Positions 27,566 through 35,818 of a stretch of 64,000 bases of DNA are shown here, in pieces. Origin of the DNA: Lewinellaceae bacterium (lineage in GTDB: Bacteria > Bacteroidota > Bacteroidia > Chitinophagales > Saprospiraceae). Each line of letters begins with the position of its first letter. Positions within the stretch are counted from its first letter, which is position 1. A program made the position numbers and the translations under genes. The stretch lies in NCBI GenBank assembly GCA_016712415.1, contig JADJRC010000025.1, positions 1-64,000 on the forward strand, in the 5' to 3' direction. Under the pieces are notes generated by a model, which ran no database searches, was not told the DNA's origin, and saw nothing but the letters and a program-made list of their open reading frames with translations.

Positions 27566-28699
27566 CTATAACTCTCCGGCCACATTGCCCACTTTCCAGT
27601 CGTAGGGTCGACTCTTGAGCGTTTCCAGTTTTTCTTTCAGTTTATGGTCGATCAGGGCCTTTTCTGCAGAGATGCGCGCCATAACGAGGTGTGCGCCGGT
27701 TTCTGTCTCGAATTTCAACTTGTTCCGGACGGTGTTTGACAACAGCGTTGTTTTTTCCAGGTTGGCCATCTCGAACACATGTTCGTGTTCGTGCAGCAGG
27801 TAGTCGTACGGACTGCGGTAAGAGATCAGTTTTACCATGATCGGGGCGGTCTCGATAGCGATGAACAACAGCGTGATGAACAGGCTGGCCCAAAGGATGG
27901 CTTCACTGTTGGCCGTCAGCCGGCCCAGGGCTTCCATACGGGCCGCCATACCGTCGTAACGCGAGCGCTGGAGTCCCGTAATTTCGGCCTGCACGTTTGT
28001 TTCCAGCGCCTGAATAGCCGCTTCCTTTCCCTGTATGGCAGGCAGCGCAGAAGCGAGCAAGGCCTCGAGTTCCGTCTGTGCTTTATCGGCTTCGGCCTTT
28101 TTAGCCTTGTAAATCGGTCCCAGGTTTTTTTGACCCGAGCCGCCGGTGCCGTCGGCTTCCTGTACCGCCTGGAGTGTTAACCGGTCGCGGGATGCCGTTT
28201 TTTCGACTATTTCAGCTTTCAAGGCCGCAATTTGTGCGCGTTGTTCGTCGATTTGTGCCTGAAAACGCGTTTTTACACGATCCTCCTGCTGCTTGTACAC
28301 CTCCTGTTCCATGGTCACCAGTTCAGCCTGGATTTCTTTTTCAAATATCTTCATCTCCAGCGGCTTGGAAATAACCAGCGCCAGCAACACCGCCAGGGCC
28401 ATACGCGGCACAGCCACCAGCCAGTCGCGCCACCATTTCCCGTAACTTTTCATGCTCATGACGATGTAACGGTCGAGGTTGAAGATCATGAGTCCCCACA
28501 CCAGGCCAAAGGCAGTGGCGGCCCAGAAGGATTCAAAAACCGTAAACAAGGCATAGCCCGAGGAAAAAAAAGCAAGCACACCGGTAAAAAAGACCGTGGC
28601 GCCGATGCCCATGTATTTATTCCGGTCGGTCGGGCATTTCTCCAGGACGGAAAAATCTACCCCCGAACAAAAGAGGAAAAAGTTTTGCAGTGTTTTCAT
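27566..28699 (-). CDS. DUF4407 membrane protein with periplasmic coiled coil
   Basis: Start at ATG 28699 (MKTLQNFFLFCSGVDFSVLE) gives 377 residues; a longer upstream frame would overlap the HAD gene and lacks family sequence. The layout is two N-terminal TM helices (IGATVFFTGVLAFFSSGYAL and the next), a third near AVPRMALAVLLALVIS, and a long charged coiled coil (about residues 110-250). A fourth TM follows (ILWASLFITLLFIAIETAPI), then a cytosolic tail. This is the DUF4407 arrangement. Its function is unknown; a role in envelope organisation is only a guess. Confidence 0.8.
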   Translation of the reverse strand: MKTLQNFFLFCSGVDFSVLEKCPTDRNKYMGIGATVFFTGVLAFFSSGYALFTVFESFWAATAFGLVWGLMIFNLDRYIVMSMKSYGKWWRDWLVAVPRMALAVLLALVISKPLEMKIFEKEIQAELVTMEQEVYKQQEDRVKTRFQAQIDEQRAQIAALKAEIVEKTASRDRLTLQAVQEADGTGGSGQKNLGPIYKAKKAEADKAQTELEALLASALPAIQGKEAAIQALETNVQAEITGLQRSRYDGMAARMEALGRLTANSEAILWASLFITLLFIAIETAPIMVKLISYRSPYDYLLHEHEHVFEMANLEKTTLLSNTVRNKLKFETETGAHLVMARISAEKALIDHKLKEKLETLKSRPYDWKVGNVAGEL

Positions 28700-28823
28700 A
28701 AGCAGCAAAATAAGATAAAGGCGTTGTACAGCACCGTTTAACTTCAAAACACCCGGAATTATTGGCGAGACAAAACTTTTTTCGATGGGATGCAGGCAGC
28801 GGCTGACAAACGGCGGCGGCAAA

Positions 28824-29435
28824 TCAGCCAAGCAGGCCCAGTTCGAGCAGGTTTTTGCGCAATTGATCCGCGTTCTGAAAATGAATTCCATTGATCCCAA
28901 CCGCAGCCGCGCCTTCAATATTTTTTAGGCTGTCGTCGATAAAAACAGCCTTCGACGCGTCCACCTCATACCGCCGCAAAAGCGTTTGGTAAATATCTGC
29001 AAAAGGCTTGCGTGTTTTTTCGTCTCCCGAAACCACAATGCCTTCGAACCAGTGCAGGAAGTCGTATTTGGACAAGGCAACGGGGAATGTTTCAGCACTC
29101 CAGTTGGTCAGGGCCAGCAGGCGCTGCGCCTTGCGGTCGCGTAACTCCTGCAACACCGATACAGTGTCGTGGATAGGCCCGCCAAGCATTTCTTCCCAGC
29201 GGCCATAGTAGTCCCGTATCTCGGATTCCCATTCCGGATACTCGCCGACCAGCAATTCGGTGGCCGCCGCCAGCGGCCGGCCGGCGTCCTGCTCCACATT
29301 CCAGTCGTGGGTGCAAATGTTTTCAAAGAAAAAGCGGCGGCGCTCCGGGTCCGGGATAACGTGCTGATACACATACTCCGGGTTCCAGTCGATGAGTACG
29401 CCTCCGAGGTCGAATATGATAGTAGAAACAGCCAT
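28824..29435 (-). CDS. HAD-superfamily phosphatase (YihX-like)
   Basis: About 203 residues from ATG 29435 (MAVSTIIFDLGGVLIDW). Motif I is FDLGGVLID, motif II is LALTNWS, the motif III Lys lies in DEKTRKPFADIY, and motif IV is AVFIDDSLKNIEGA. The small helical cap places it in HAD subfamily IA, close to YihX (alpha-glucose-1-phosphate phosphatase). The substrate is uncertain. Its start is 19 bases after the ychF stop codon, so the pair may be co-transcribed. Confidence 0.85.
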   Translation of the reverse strand: MAVSTIIFDLGGVLIDWNPEYVYQHVIPDPERRRFFFENICTHDWNVEQDAGRPLAAATELLVGEYPEWESEIRDYYGRWEEMLGGPIHDTVSVLQELRDRKAQRLLALTNWSAETFPVALSKYDFLHWFEGIVVSGDEKTRKPFADIYQTLLRRYEVDASKAVFIDDSLKNIEGAAAVGINGIHFQNADQLRKNLLELGLLG

Positions 29436-29454
29436 TTTCTGAAACCTCAAAAAA

Positions 29455-30561
29455 CTACACATTAAACCGGAAGTGCATGATATCGCCGTCGGTCACGACG
29501 TATTCCTTGCCTTCGACGGCCATTTTTCCGGCTTCTTTTACTTTGGCTTCCGAGCCGAAGTGGACAAAATCGTTGTATTTGATGACCTCTGCCCGGATAA
29601 ACCCTTTTTCAAAATCGGAGTGGATGACGCCCGCGGCTTCCGGGGCCTTGGCGCCGTTGCGGACCGTCCAGGCGCGCACCTCTTTTTCGCCGGCGGTGAA
29701 ATAGGTGATGAGGTTGAGCAGGGTGTAGCAGGCGCGGATGAGCTTGTTTTTACCCGGTTCGCTGGGTCCCATCATTTCGAGAAACTCCGCGCGTTCTTCC
29801 AGGGTTTCCATATCGGCAATCTGTGCCTCAATACCGGCGCAAATCGCGATAACCTCGACATTTTCGCCCGCTACTGATGCGGCAAAAGCCCTGGTATGGG
29901 CATTACCCGATTCCATCGAGCCCTCGTCTACGTTGCAGACGTAGAGCGTGGGTTTGGAGGTCAGCAGCGAGAGGTCGCGCATCACAAGCGTCTTGCCGTC
30001 ATCGTCCAGATCGGCGAGCAGTTCGCGGGATGGCCGTCCGCTTTCCAGGTGGGCTTTTACCCGGTTCAGTATGTCGAGGGCTTTCAGATCGTCCTTGCTG
30101 CCCGCCTTGGCGGCCCGGATCACTTTTTCCAGCCTTTTTTCCACTGTTTCAAGGTCCTTAAGTCCCAGCTCAAGATCGATGATTTCCTTGTCGCGCACAG
30201 GATTGACGGAGCCGTCCACGTGTACCACATTGTCGTCGTCGAAACAACGCACCACATGCACGATGGCATCTACTTCCCGGATGTTGGCCAGAAACTGGTT
30301 GCCCAGCCCTTCACCCTGGCTCGCCCCCTTGATCAATCCGGCGATGTCGACAATCTCCACCGTCGTGGGCACGATGCGTTGCGGGTTGACCAGTTCCGAC
30401 AACTTGTCCAGCCGCGCATCGGGCACCGTGATGACGCCGACATTCGGATCTTTGGTAGCGAAAGGATAGTTGGCAGCCAGGGCCTTCCCGCTGGTCAGGG
30501 CATTAAAAAGAGTGGATTTTCCAACGTTGGGCAGGCCAACGATACCGCATTGAAGAGCCAT
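29455..30561 (-). CDS. ychF: Ribosome-binding ATPase YchF
   Basis: A 368-residue protein of the Obg-related YchF/OLA1 family. Visible motifs are the P-loop GLPNVGKSTLFNALT, the switch region YPFATKDPN, the DIAGL motif (VDIAGLIKGASQGEGLGNQF) and NVDE in place of the guanine-specific NKxD, as expected for an ATP-preferring member. A C-terminal TGS domain ends GKEYVVTDGDIMHFRFNV. It binds ribosomes and acts in translation and stress control. It is the first gene of a leftward pair with the HAD phosphatase. Confidence 0.97.
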   Translation of the reverse strand: MALQCGIVGLPNVGKSTLFNALTSGKALAANYPFATKDPNVGVITVPDARLDKLSELVNPQRIVPTTVEIVDIAGLIKGASQGEGLGNQFLANIREVDAIVHVVRCFDDDNVVHVDGSVNPVRDKEIIDLELGLKDLETVEKRLEKVIRAAKAGSKDDLKALDILNRVKAHLESGRPSRELLADLDDDGKTLVMRDLSLLTSKPTLYVCNVDEGSMESGNAHTRAFAASVAGENVEVIAICAGIEAQIADMETLEERAEFLEMMGPSEPGKNKLIRACYTLLNLITYFTAGEKEVRAWTVRNGAKAPEAAGVIHSDFEKGFIRAEVIKYNDFVHFGSEAKVKEAGKMAVEGKEYVVTDGDIMHFRFNV

Positions 30562-30669
30562 TAATATTGTGGGTTTCGTTAATTGGTTGTTTCGTTATTC
30601 GTCATTTCGTCATTCGTCAATTTGGCCGATTGCCGGCTGACAGTGGGCGATGTCCCGAAAAAACGGGCG

Positions 30670-30677
30670 CAAAGGTA
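30670..30677 (-). promoter_or_regulatory. -7 promoter element for ychF
   Basis: On the minus strand TACCTTTG matches TAnnTTTG exactly and lies about 110 bases upstream of the ychF ATG. No clear -33 TTG is visible at the right distance. The spacer up to the gene contains short direct repeats of TTCGTCA. Confidence 0.5.
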
Positions 30678-30789
30678 GGAAAACCACCGGTGAAATTTTG
30701 GCGGCGTTTTATTCCCGCAAAAAAAGTAACCTTGTATCTTCCCTTCTGTTATCCATTCCATGAACGATGAATAACGACAACAACCAAAC

Positions 30790-31371
30790 ATGAACCACCT
30801 CGCCCATTGTTTCCTTTCCTTTGATGACGAAGACCTGTTGTTGGGTAATTTTATCGGCGACGATGTAAAAGGCAGCGCCTGGAAGGCGTATCCGGAAAGG
30901 GTACAGCGGGGTATTTTGTTGCACCGGGCCATCGACAGTTTCACCGACAACCATCCGGCAACGGCGCAGAGCAAGGAGCGCATCCGGTCTTTTGCCGGGC
31001 GTTATGCGTCGCCGGTAACGGATGTGTTGTACGATCACCTGCTGGCCCTGAACTGGGAGACTTATGCGCCGGAGACATTTGAGGTGTTTGCAGAAAAAAC
31101 CTATCAAAGGCTGGAAAAAAGGGCTGAGGACATGCCGCAGGTATTGCAGGAACGCCTGCCGCACATGCTGAAAGGGCGTTTTTTGCACGGATACTTTAGC
31201 CGAACCGGGCTGGAGTGGGTACTTGGCCAGTTCAACCGGCGCCTCGCCGGTCGCCTCGACGTGCCGGAACTCTCCACCTGTTTCTTTGAAAACCTCGATC
31301 TTTTTTCCACAGACTTCAATCTTTTTTTTCCCGACCTGATCGCCGAAGCCAAAGGAAAAAGCGGGCAATAG
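30790..31371 (+). CDS. acpH: ACP phosphodiesterase (AcpH-like)
   Basis: A 193-residue protein beginning MNHLAHCFLSF with the family block LLGNFIGDDVKGSAWKAYPE and HRAIDSFTDNHPA. AcpH hydrolyses the 4'-phosphopantetheine arm from acyl carrier protein. The conserved N-terminal His and the Asp/His in the blocks above fit its HD-type metal fold. The last 56 bases overlap the convergent LytTR gene. Confidence 0.88.
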   Translation: MNHLAHCFLSFDDEDLLLGNFIGDDVKGSAWKAYPERVQRGILLHRAIDSFTDNHPATAQSKERIRSFAGRYASPVTDVLYDHLLALNWETYAPETFEVFAEKTYQRLEKRAEDMPQVLQERLPHMLKGRFLHGYFSRTGLEWVLGQFNRRLAGRLDVPELSTCFFENLDLFSTDFNLFFPDLIAEAKGKSGQ

Positions 31372-32299
31372 AGCATGAAGTGCAAGAATTTTCTACCCCT
31401 ATCCGCCGGCGGAGTTCTTTCAGCCTTGCGCGCTGGATCACAAATTCCGTCTTGTCGTCGTTGAGCCGCACGATGTACTTGTCGTGTTCCCAGAAGGAGT
31501 AATTTTTGAAAAAATGCAGGTTGACGATCACCGAGCGGTTGATGCGAAAAAACGCAGCCGGGTCGAGTTCGGCTTCCAGTTCGCCGAGGGTCTTGCGAAT
31601 GTCGAAAGTCTTGCCGCGTGTAAAGGCCCGGTAATTTTTTTCCTCAACCTCGAACCACAGCACCTCGCTTATATCGAGGACGGTTTCTCCCTGCTCGTCG
31701 CGGGCCGGCAGCGTTTTCAGAAAATCGTTGCTGCCCGGAGGCGCAAGGCGCTCCAAATGGGCTTTCTGCCAGTCGTTGTAGTCAAGAAAAAGGCTGACAT
31801 TCAGAAACACATAACCAAAAATCAGAAAAGGCAGGGCGTAATTGACGAACATTCGGGCGGTAAAAAAATACTCCGGGAAATACGCCGCCCAACTGTAATC
31901 CGGGTAAAAAACGGCCAGATACCGTACGCCGTTGGTGACGGGCCCGAAAACGAGGATGGAACCCATTATCACGGGCAGAAAGCGCAATTCGTACCGGAGC
32001 AGGCTTTTCAGGTCGGGGCGCAACGTCGACATGCCGAAACGCGCCGCAGCCCACCGCACGATGCGCAGGAAGATGAACACCGAGATGAGCTCGAACAAAA
32101 AGTAGTAGCCGAACAGGAATTTGAAGTATTCCCATATCCTGCCTTCCAGCAGCCTTCTGAATTCGCCGAATCCCGGCCGTTGCAGGGTAATCAGTTGATA
32201 GAGCAGCACGCCGACCAGGGTGTAGGCCAACCACGCCCAGCCTCTGGTCAGCCGAAAACTCAGGGGTATGCTGTCGTTCTGCGCTGTGGAAGTCTGCAT
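31316..32299 (-). CDS. Membrane-bound LytTR-type transcription factor
   Basis: A 327-residue protein. The N-terminal half has four hydrophobic segments (including FLFGYYFLFELISVFIFLRI and FLIFGYVFLNVSLFL). The C-terminal half is a LytTR DNA-binding domain (EVLWFEVEEKNYRAFT, then KTLGELEAELDPAAFFRINR SVIVNLHFF). This one-component layout is frequent in Bacteroidota. About 27 unusual residues after the domain's normal end (RLKELRRRIGV) include two cysteines, so read-through from a lost stop or a frameshift is possible. A -7-like TATTTTTG sits at 32325-32332 on the minus strand, 26 bases upstream. Confidence 0.85.
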   Translation of the reverse strand: MQTSTAQNDSIPLSFRLTRGWAWLAYTLVGVLLYQLITLQRPGFGEFRRLLEGRIWEYFKFLFGYYFLFELISVFIFLRIVRWAAARFGMSTLRPDLKSLLRYELRFLPVIMGSILVFGPVTNGVRYLAVFYPDYSWAAYFPEYFFTARMFVNYALPFLIFGYVFLNVSLFLDYNDWQKAHLERLAPPGSNDFLKTLPARDEQGETVLDISEVLWFEVEEKNYRAFTRGKTFDIRKTLGELEAELDPAAFFRINRSVIVNLHFFKNYSFWEHDKYIVRLNDDKTEFVIQRARLKELRRRIGVENSCTSCSIARFFLWLRRSGREKKD

Positions 32300-32554
32300 C
32301 GGGTTCGATAAAATTGTGTTCGGGCAAAAATAGGTTTTCCCTTTAATTCTCCTCCGGATATTCCAACGCTGTCTACCGCCGACGGCAGCAGCAGTATTTC
32401 AGGTATCCGAAACCGTACTTCGCGCATTTTCCATTCCCCGCATACCGCGTTTCAGCGCGGAAAAACAGCATCTCGGGCAGCCGCGCTTGCGGGGTTGCCA
32501 CCGCGCGTTCCACCTTTGCCGCATCGATTTTCGGTTCACCAAAATAATTCAACC

Positions 32555-33952
32555 ATGAGTCTGCTTAAATTTTTCCTTATCGCCGCCACCAGTTTCCTCG
32601 TATCCGGTTTTTTTCCACTCGCCGCCCAGGTCGAAAACGGCGGCAAGTGGTTGGTCAACATCCGCCATTTTGAATACGGTGAAATGCGCACGACACTAGA
32701 ATTCAGGGTCGAAACGGACAGCAGTTTTAGCGCCGCATCTCATCGCAGGGGAGTAAAAAACCTGGTCGGCGGCTTCAAGGCCACCATGGGACGCTGGTTT
32801 ACCCGAAAACCCATGCTGCGCACCGGCGCCCTGTGCCGGATCGAAAACGGCCGCACCGAGGGCGAAACATTCTCCGGCGTATTGTCCATGCCGATGGGCT
32901 CCAGAATAAAGATCGCGGGCCGTTTTAGCGGCAGCCACCTTTCCGGGTCGCTGACCAACGCGTCGGGCAAACAGGTCGGCGTCGTGGACGGCACACGAAC
33001 CTCCGGGAGCGCACCGGCCGACGACTATCCCGCCGTCGTTGACGCCCTGATGGAGCAGTACCGCCAAAACATATACGACCGCCGCGTGCTGGAGACAAAA
33101 TCATGGAAGCGCTTTGCCAAAAGATGAAAAAGCGGAAAAAAGGCGCAGGATGATTTCGACCTCATCTCGGCATTTTTCATCCATGCGCAAAAGTTGCCGT
33201 TCACCCACGCTTACTTCTACCGCACAGAAAACCCCAAGGCCGGAAAAGCGCAAATGAGCAAGCGGTTCGCCTCCCTGTCCGGGCAGGCATGGCTCGAAGA
33301 AAAATCTCCGGAAACCGTCGTCCTGCGCGTTAAATCATTCCGGTGCACCGCGGAAGAAATGGACAGCCTGATGCGCATTGTCATGCGGAAAGATTACCGC
33401 AACCTGATCGTCGACCTGCGCGGCAACGGCGGCGGCTCGTTGGAAGGCGGCATGACACTCGCCCGGTATCTGACCGCCGGGGAAACCGCCACGGGCGTAT
33501 ACCTCACCCAAAAGTGGTTCAACTGGCATCCGGCGCCGCCCACGGCGGTCGAACTGGCCTCCATGCCCGCCTTTACGAAAGCCGACGTCGCCGCCTTCAC
33601 CTCAACGCTCGATTCCGCCGGATACGTTGTATTGAAAGCGACACCGGGGCCGCAGCAGTTCACCGGGAAAGCGTTTATTTTGACGGATCGTCGCACCGCC
33701 AGCGCTTGCGAGCCGCTCACGTGGAACCTGAAACATTACGGCAGGGCAACCGTGGTCGGAGAATCCACCGCCGGCGCCATGCTGAGTGCGGAAAGTTACC
33801 CCGTAAAAAACGGTTTCACGGCCGTCATTCCCAACGGCGACTATTACACGCCGGAAGGCAACAGGCTCGACCGAATCGGGGTAGCGCCCCATCTCGCCGT
33901 GAACGGTGAAGCGGCGCTGGATCGCGTCATGCGCCTGATCGAAGGGAAATAA
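32555..33952 (+). CDS. S41-family C-terminal processing-like peptidase, interrupted by an in-frame TGA
   Basis: A signal peptide starts at ATG 32555 (MSLLKFFLIAATSFLVSGFF). The C-terminal half has the S41 tail-protease fold (YRNLIVDLRGNGGGSLEGGM, GKAFILTDRRTASACEPL, VVGESTAGA), with Ser in TASACE as nucleophile. The two halves are in the same frame, separated by a TGA at 33125-33127 inside a lysine-rich linker. Adding one A before it and removing one A after it gives a smooth KKMKKRKKAQDDF linker, so two compensating homopolymer errors explain it well. No PDZ domain is obvious. As written, the reading stops after about 190 residues, before the catalytic domain. Confidence 0.75.
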
Positions 33953-34098
33953 CGCATCAAAAGCCTGTCCGAAAAATATTATTCGCCGTTTGCGGATACT
34001 CACCCCACCGAAACAAAATTTAATTTATGCCGTTTAATCAGGCACTTACCTGAAATTTTTGAAACTTCCCGCAATATTCTGCGTCTAACCGTAAAAAA

Positions 34099-34131
34099 CT
34101 TGATATCGGCAAGCGGAAAATTGTACCTTTG
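34099..34131 (+). promoter_or_regulatory. Promoter of rpoD
   Basis: TTG at 34100-34102 and TACCTTTG at 34124-34131 are separated by 21 bases. The -7 element is a perfect match to the Bacteroidota primary-sigma consensus and the spacer is slightly long. The rpoD ATG is 31 bases downstream. Confidence 0.65.
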
Positions 34132-34162
34132 CAGCCGAAAAAATTCAACATAGCAGCACACA

Positions 34163-35032
34163 ATGAGGCAACTAAAAATTACGAAGTCCATTACCAACCG
34201 GGAGAGCCAGTCGCTCGAGAAGTATCTACAGGAAATTGGTAAGGTGGACCTCCTCACCCCGGAAGAAGAAGTTGATTTAGCCAAACGGATCAAGCAAGGC
34301 GACCAGATCGCCCTTGAAAAACTCACAAAAGCCAACCTTCGCTTCGTAGTATCCGTGGCGAAACAATATCAAAACCAGGGACTTAGCCTCTCCGACCTCA
34401 TCAATGAGGGCAACCTTGGCCTGATCAAGGCAGCCCAGCGTTTCGACGAAACGCGCGGCTTCAAATTCATTTCCTATGCCGTTTGGTGGATTCGCCAAAG
34501 CATCCTCCAGGCACTGGCCGAGCAGAGCCGTATTGTGCGCCTGCCGCTGAACAAAGTCGGCTCGCTCAACAAGATCAACAAGGCTTTCTCCGAACTCGAA
34601 CAGACCTTCGAACGCGAACCCAGTCCGGAAGAACTCGCCGAACTGCTCGAGATTACAACCGATGAGGTAGAAACCACCCTCGGCGTTGCCGCCCGCCACG
34701 TATCGATGGACGCCCCTTTTGTAGAGGGAGAAGACAACTCCCTGCTCGACGTGTTGGAAAACAACTCCATGCCCGGCACCGACACACACCTTGACTATGC
34801 CGATTCGCTGCGCCGCGAAATCGAACGCTCGCTCGGCACCCTGACCGATCGCCAGTGCGACGTGATTAAACTGTACTTCGGCATCGGCGTTGAGCATCCC
34901 ATGTCGCTGGAAGACATCGGCGACAAGTTCGGTTTGACCCGCGAGCGCGTGCGCCAGATCAAGGACAAGGCCATCAACAAACTGCGCGCAACAAGCCGCA
35001 GCAAACTGCTGAAAACATACCTCGGCGCATAA
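34163..35032 (+). CDS. rpoD: RNA polymerase primary sigma factor RpoD
   Basis: A 289-residue sigma-70, the short form typical of Bacteroidota that lacks region 1.1 and the non-conserved insert. Region 1.2 contains SLEKYLQEIGKVDLLTPEEE, region 2 LRFVVSVAKQYQNQGLSLSD and GFKFISYAVWWIRQSILQAL, region 3 SLNKINKAFSELEQTFEREP, and region 4 the HTH MSLEDIGDKFGLTRERVRQI. It is the general sigma factor that reads the TTTG/TAnnTTTG promoters seen in this window, including its own. It is monocistronic, ending at a strong terminator. Confidence 0.97.
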   Translation: MRQLKITKSITNRESQSLEKYLQEIGKVDLLTPEEEVDLAKRIKQGDQIALEKLTKANLRFVVSVAKQYQNQGLSLSDLINEGNLGLIKAAQRFDETRGFKFISYAVWWIRQSILQALAEQSRIVRLPLNKVGSLNKINKAFSELEQTFEREPSPEELAELLEITTDEVETTLGVAARHVSMDAPFVEGEDNSLLDVLENNSMPGTDTHLDYADSLRREIERSLGTLTDRQCDVIKLYFGIGVEHPMSLEDIGDKFGLTRERVRQIKDKAINKLRATSRSKLLKTYLGA

Positions 35033-35051
35033 GCCTGCTTCCTTCAAAAGC

Positions 35052-35096
35052 AAAGCCCGTTTTTCCAACAACAGGAAAAAACGGGCTTTTTGTTTT
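35052..35096 (+). terminator. Rho-independent terminator after rpoD
   Basis: AAAGCCCGTTTTTCC pairs with GGAAAAAACGGGCTTT (one bulged A) around a 7-base loop, followed by a T-run. It lies 20 bases after the rpoD stop. The A-rich left flank may also let it act on the convergent lipoprotein gene. Confidence 0.85.
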
Positions 35097-35115
35097 GCCG
35101 TTGTAACGGCTTCCT

Positions 35116-35523
35116 TTACTGTTTCTCGAAATACAGCAGCGACTGGCTGCTGACCAGCGGATCCGTGCTGAGTCGCCCGGTCAGCTTCAAGGTAACATCG
35201 GATTGTTCGATGATCGTCCAGTCGCCGATAATATTATTTGCCAGAGCAACAGGATTTTGGATCGCGAAAGTTGCGATTGAAGTATTGGCGTCAACAGCCC
35301 ATTTTCCGGTGGCCGAACTGCCGTCGGGGAAATGGATGATCCACTCGTTGTTGTCGTTCAATTCAAACGAGTAGTTGTTGAACAGTGCCGTGTCGTCCTT
35401 CTGATCAGCGCCAATCTGATAGTATGATACGATCCAGTTAGTTGTTTTCAGGTTGTCGTCGGATTTGGAGCAACCGAATGCCATCAGGGATACCAACAGC
35501 GCAAGGATAAGCGGTTTTTGCAT
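35116..35523 (-). CDS. Lipocalin-like lipoprotein
   Basis: A 135-residue lipoprotein (signal MQKPLILALLVSLMAFGC, lipidated Cys 18). The rest is all-beta with alternating strands (NWIVSYYQIG, NNYSFELNDNNEWIIHF, GKWAVDANTSIATFAI, DWTIIEQSDVTLKLTG), the pattern of the lipocalin-like family that is frequent in this phylum. Ligand and role are unknown. It is convergent with rpoD. Confidence 0.7.
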   Translation of the reverse strand: MQKPLILALLVSLMAFGCSKSDDNLKTTNWIVSYYQIGADQKDDTALFNNYSFELNDNNEWIIHFPDGSSATGKWAVDANTSIATFAIQNPVALANNIIGDWTIIEQSDVTLKLTGRLSTDPLVSSQSLLYFEKQ

Positions 35524-35818
35524 AGCAATTAAAGTTAATGAATGAAGAAATCAGGGTACATAGATACAAGGATTGTTCCATAAGTTGTTAAACCGGCGCC
35601 GGGATGAGTACTTTTTCGTGCATACCGCTGGTTAATACCCCATGAGCATTCCAGTGCCTGTTCCTCTTCCCGGACCATAACTGCCGTGTTTTATTTGTAT
35701 TCCTTGTTGCCGCACCTTGATAGGAAAATGCTTTCACCTTTTTCTACTCAAACGCCTTTGTTACATTTGTCCGTACACCGCCGAACCGGCACAAATCGTA
35801 AACGGAAAAAATTTAAAC

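Noticed and set aside
33125..33127. Selenocysteine at the in-frame TGA of the S41 gene
   Set aside because: There is no SECIS-like structure evident and the linker position has no redox role. Two A-run errors are simpler.
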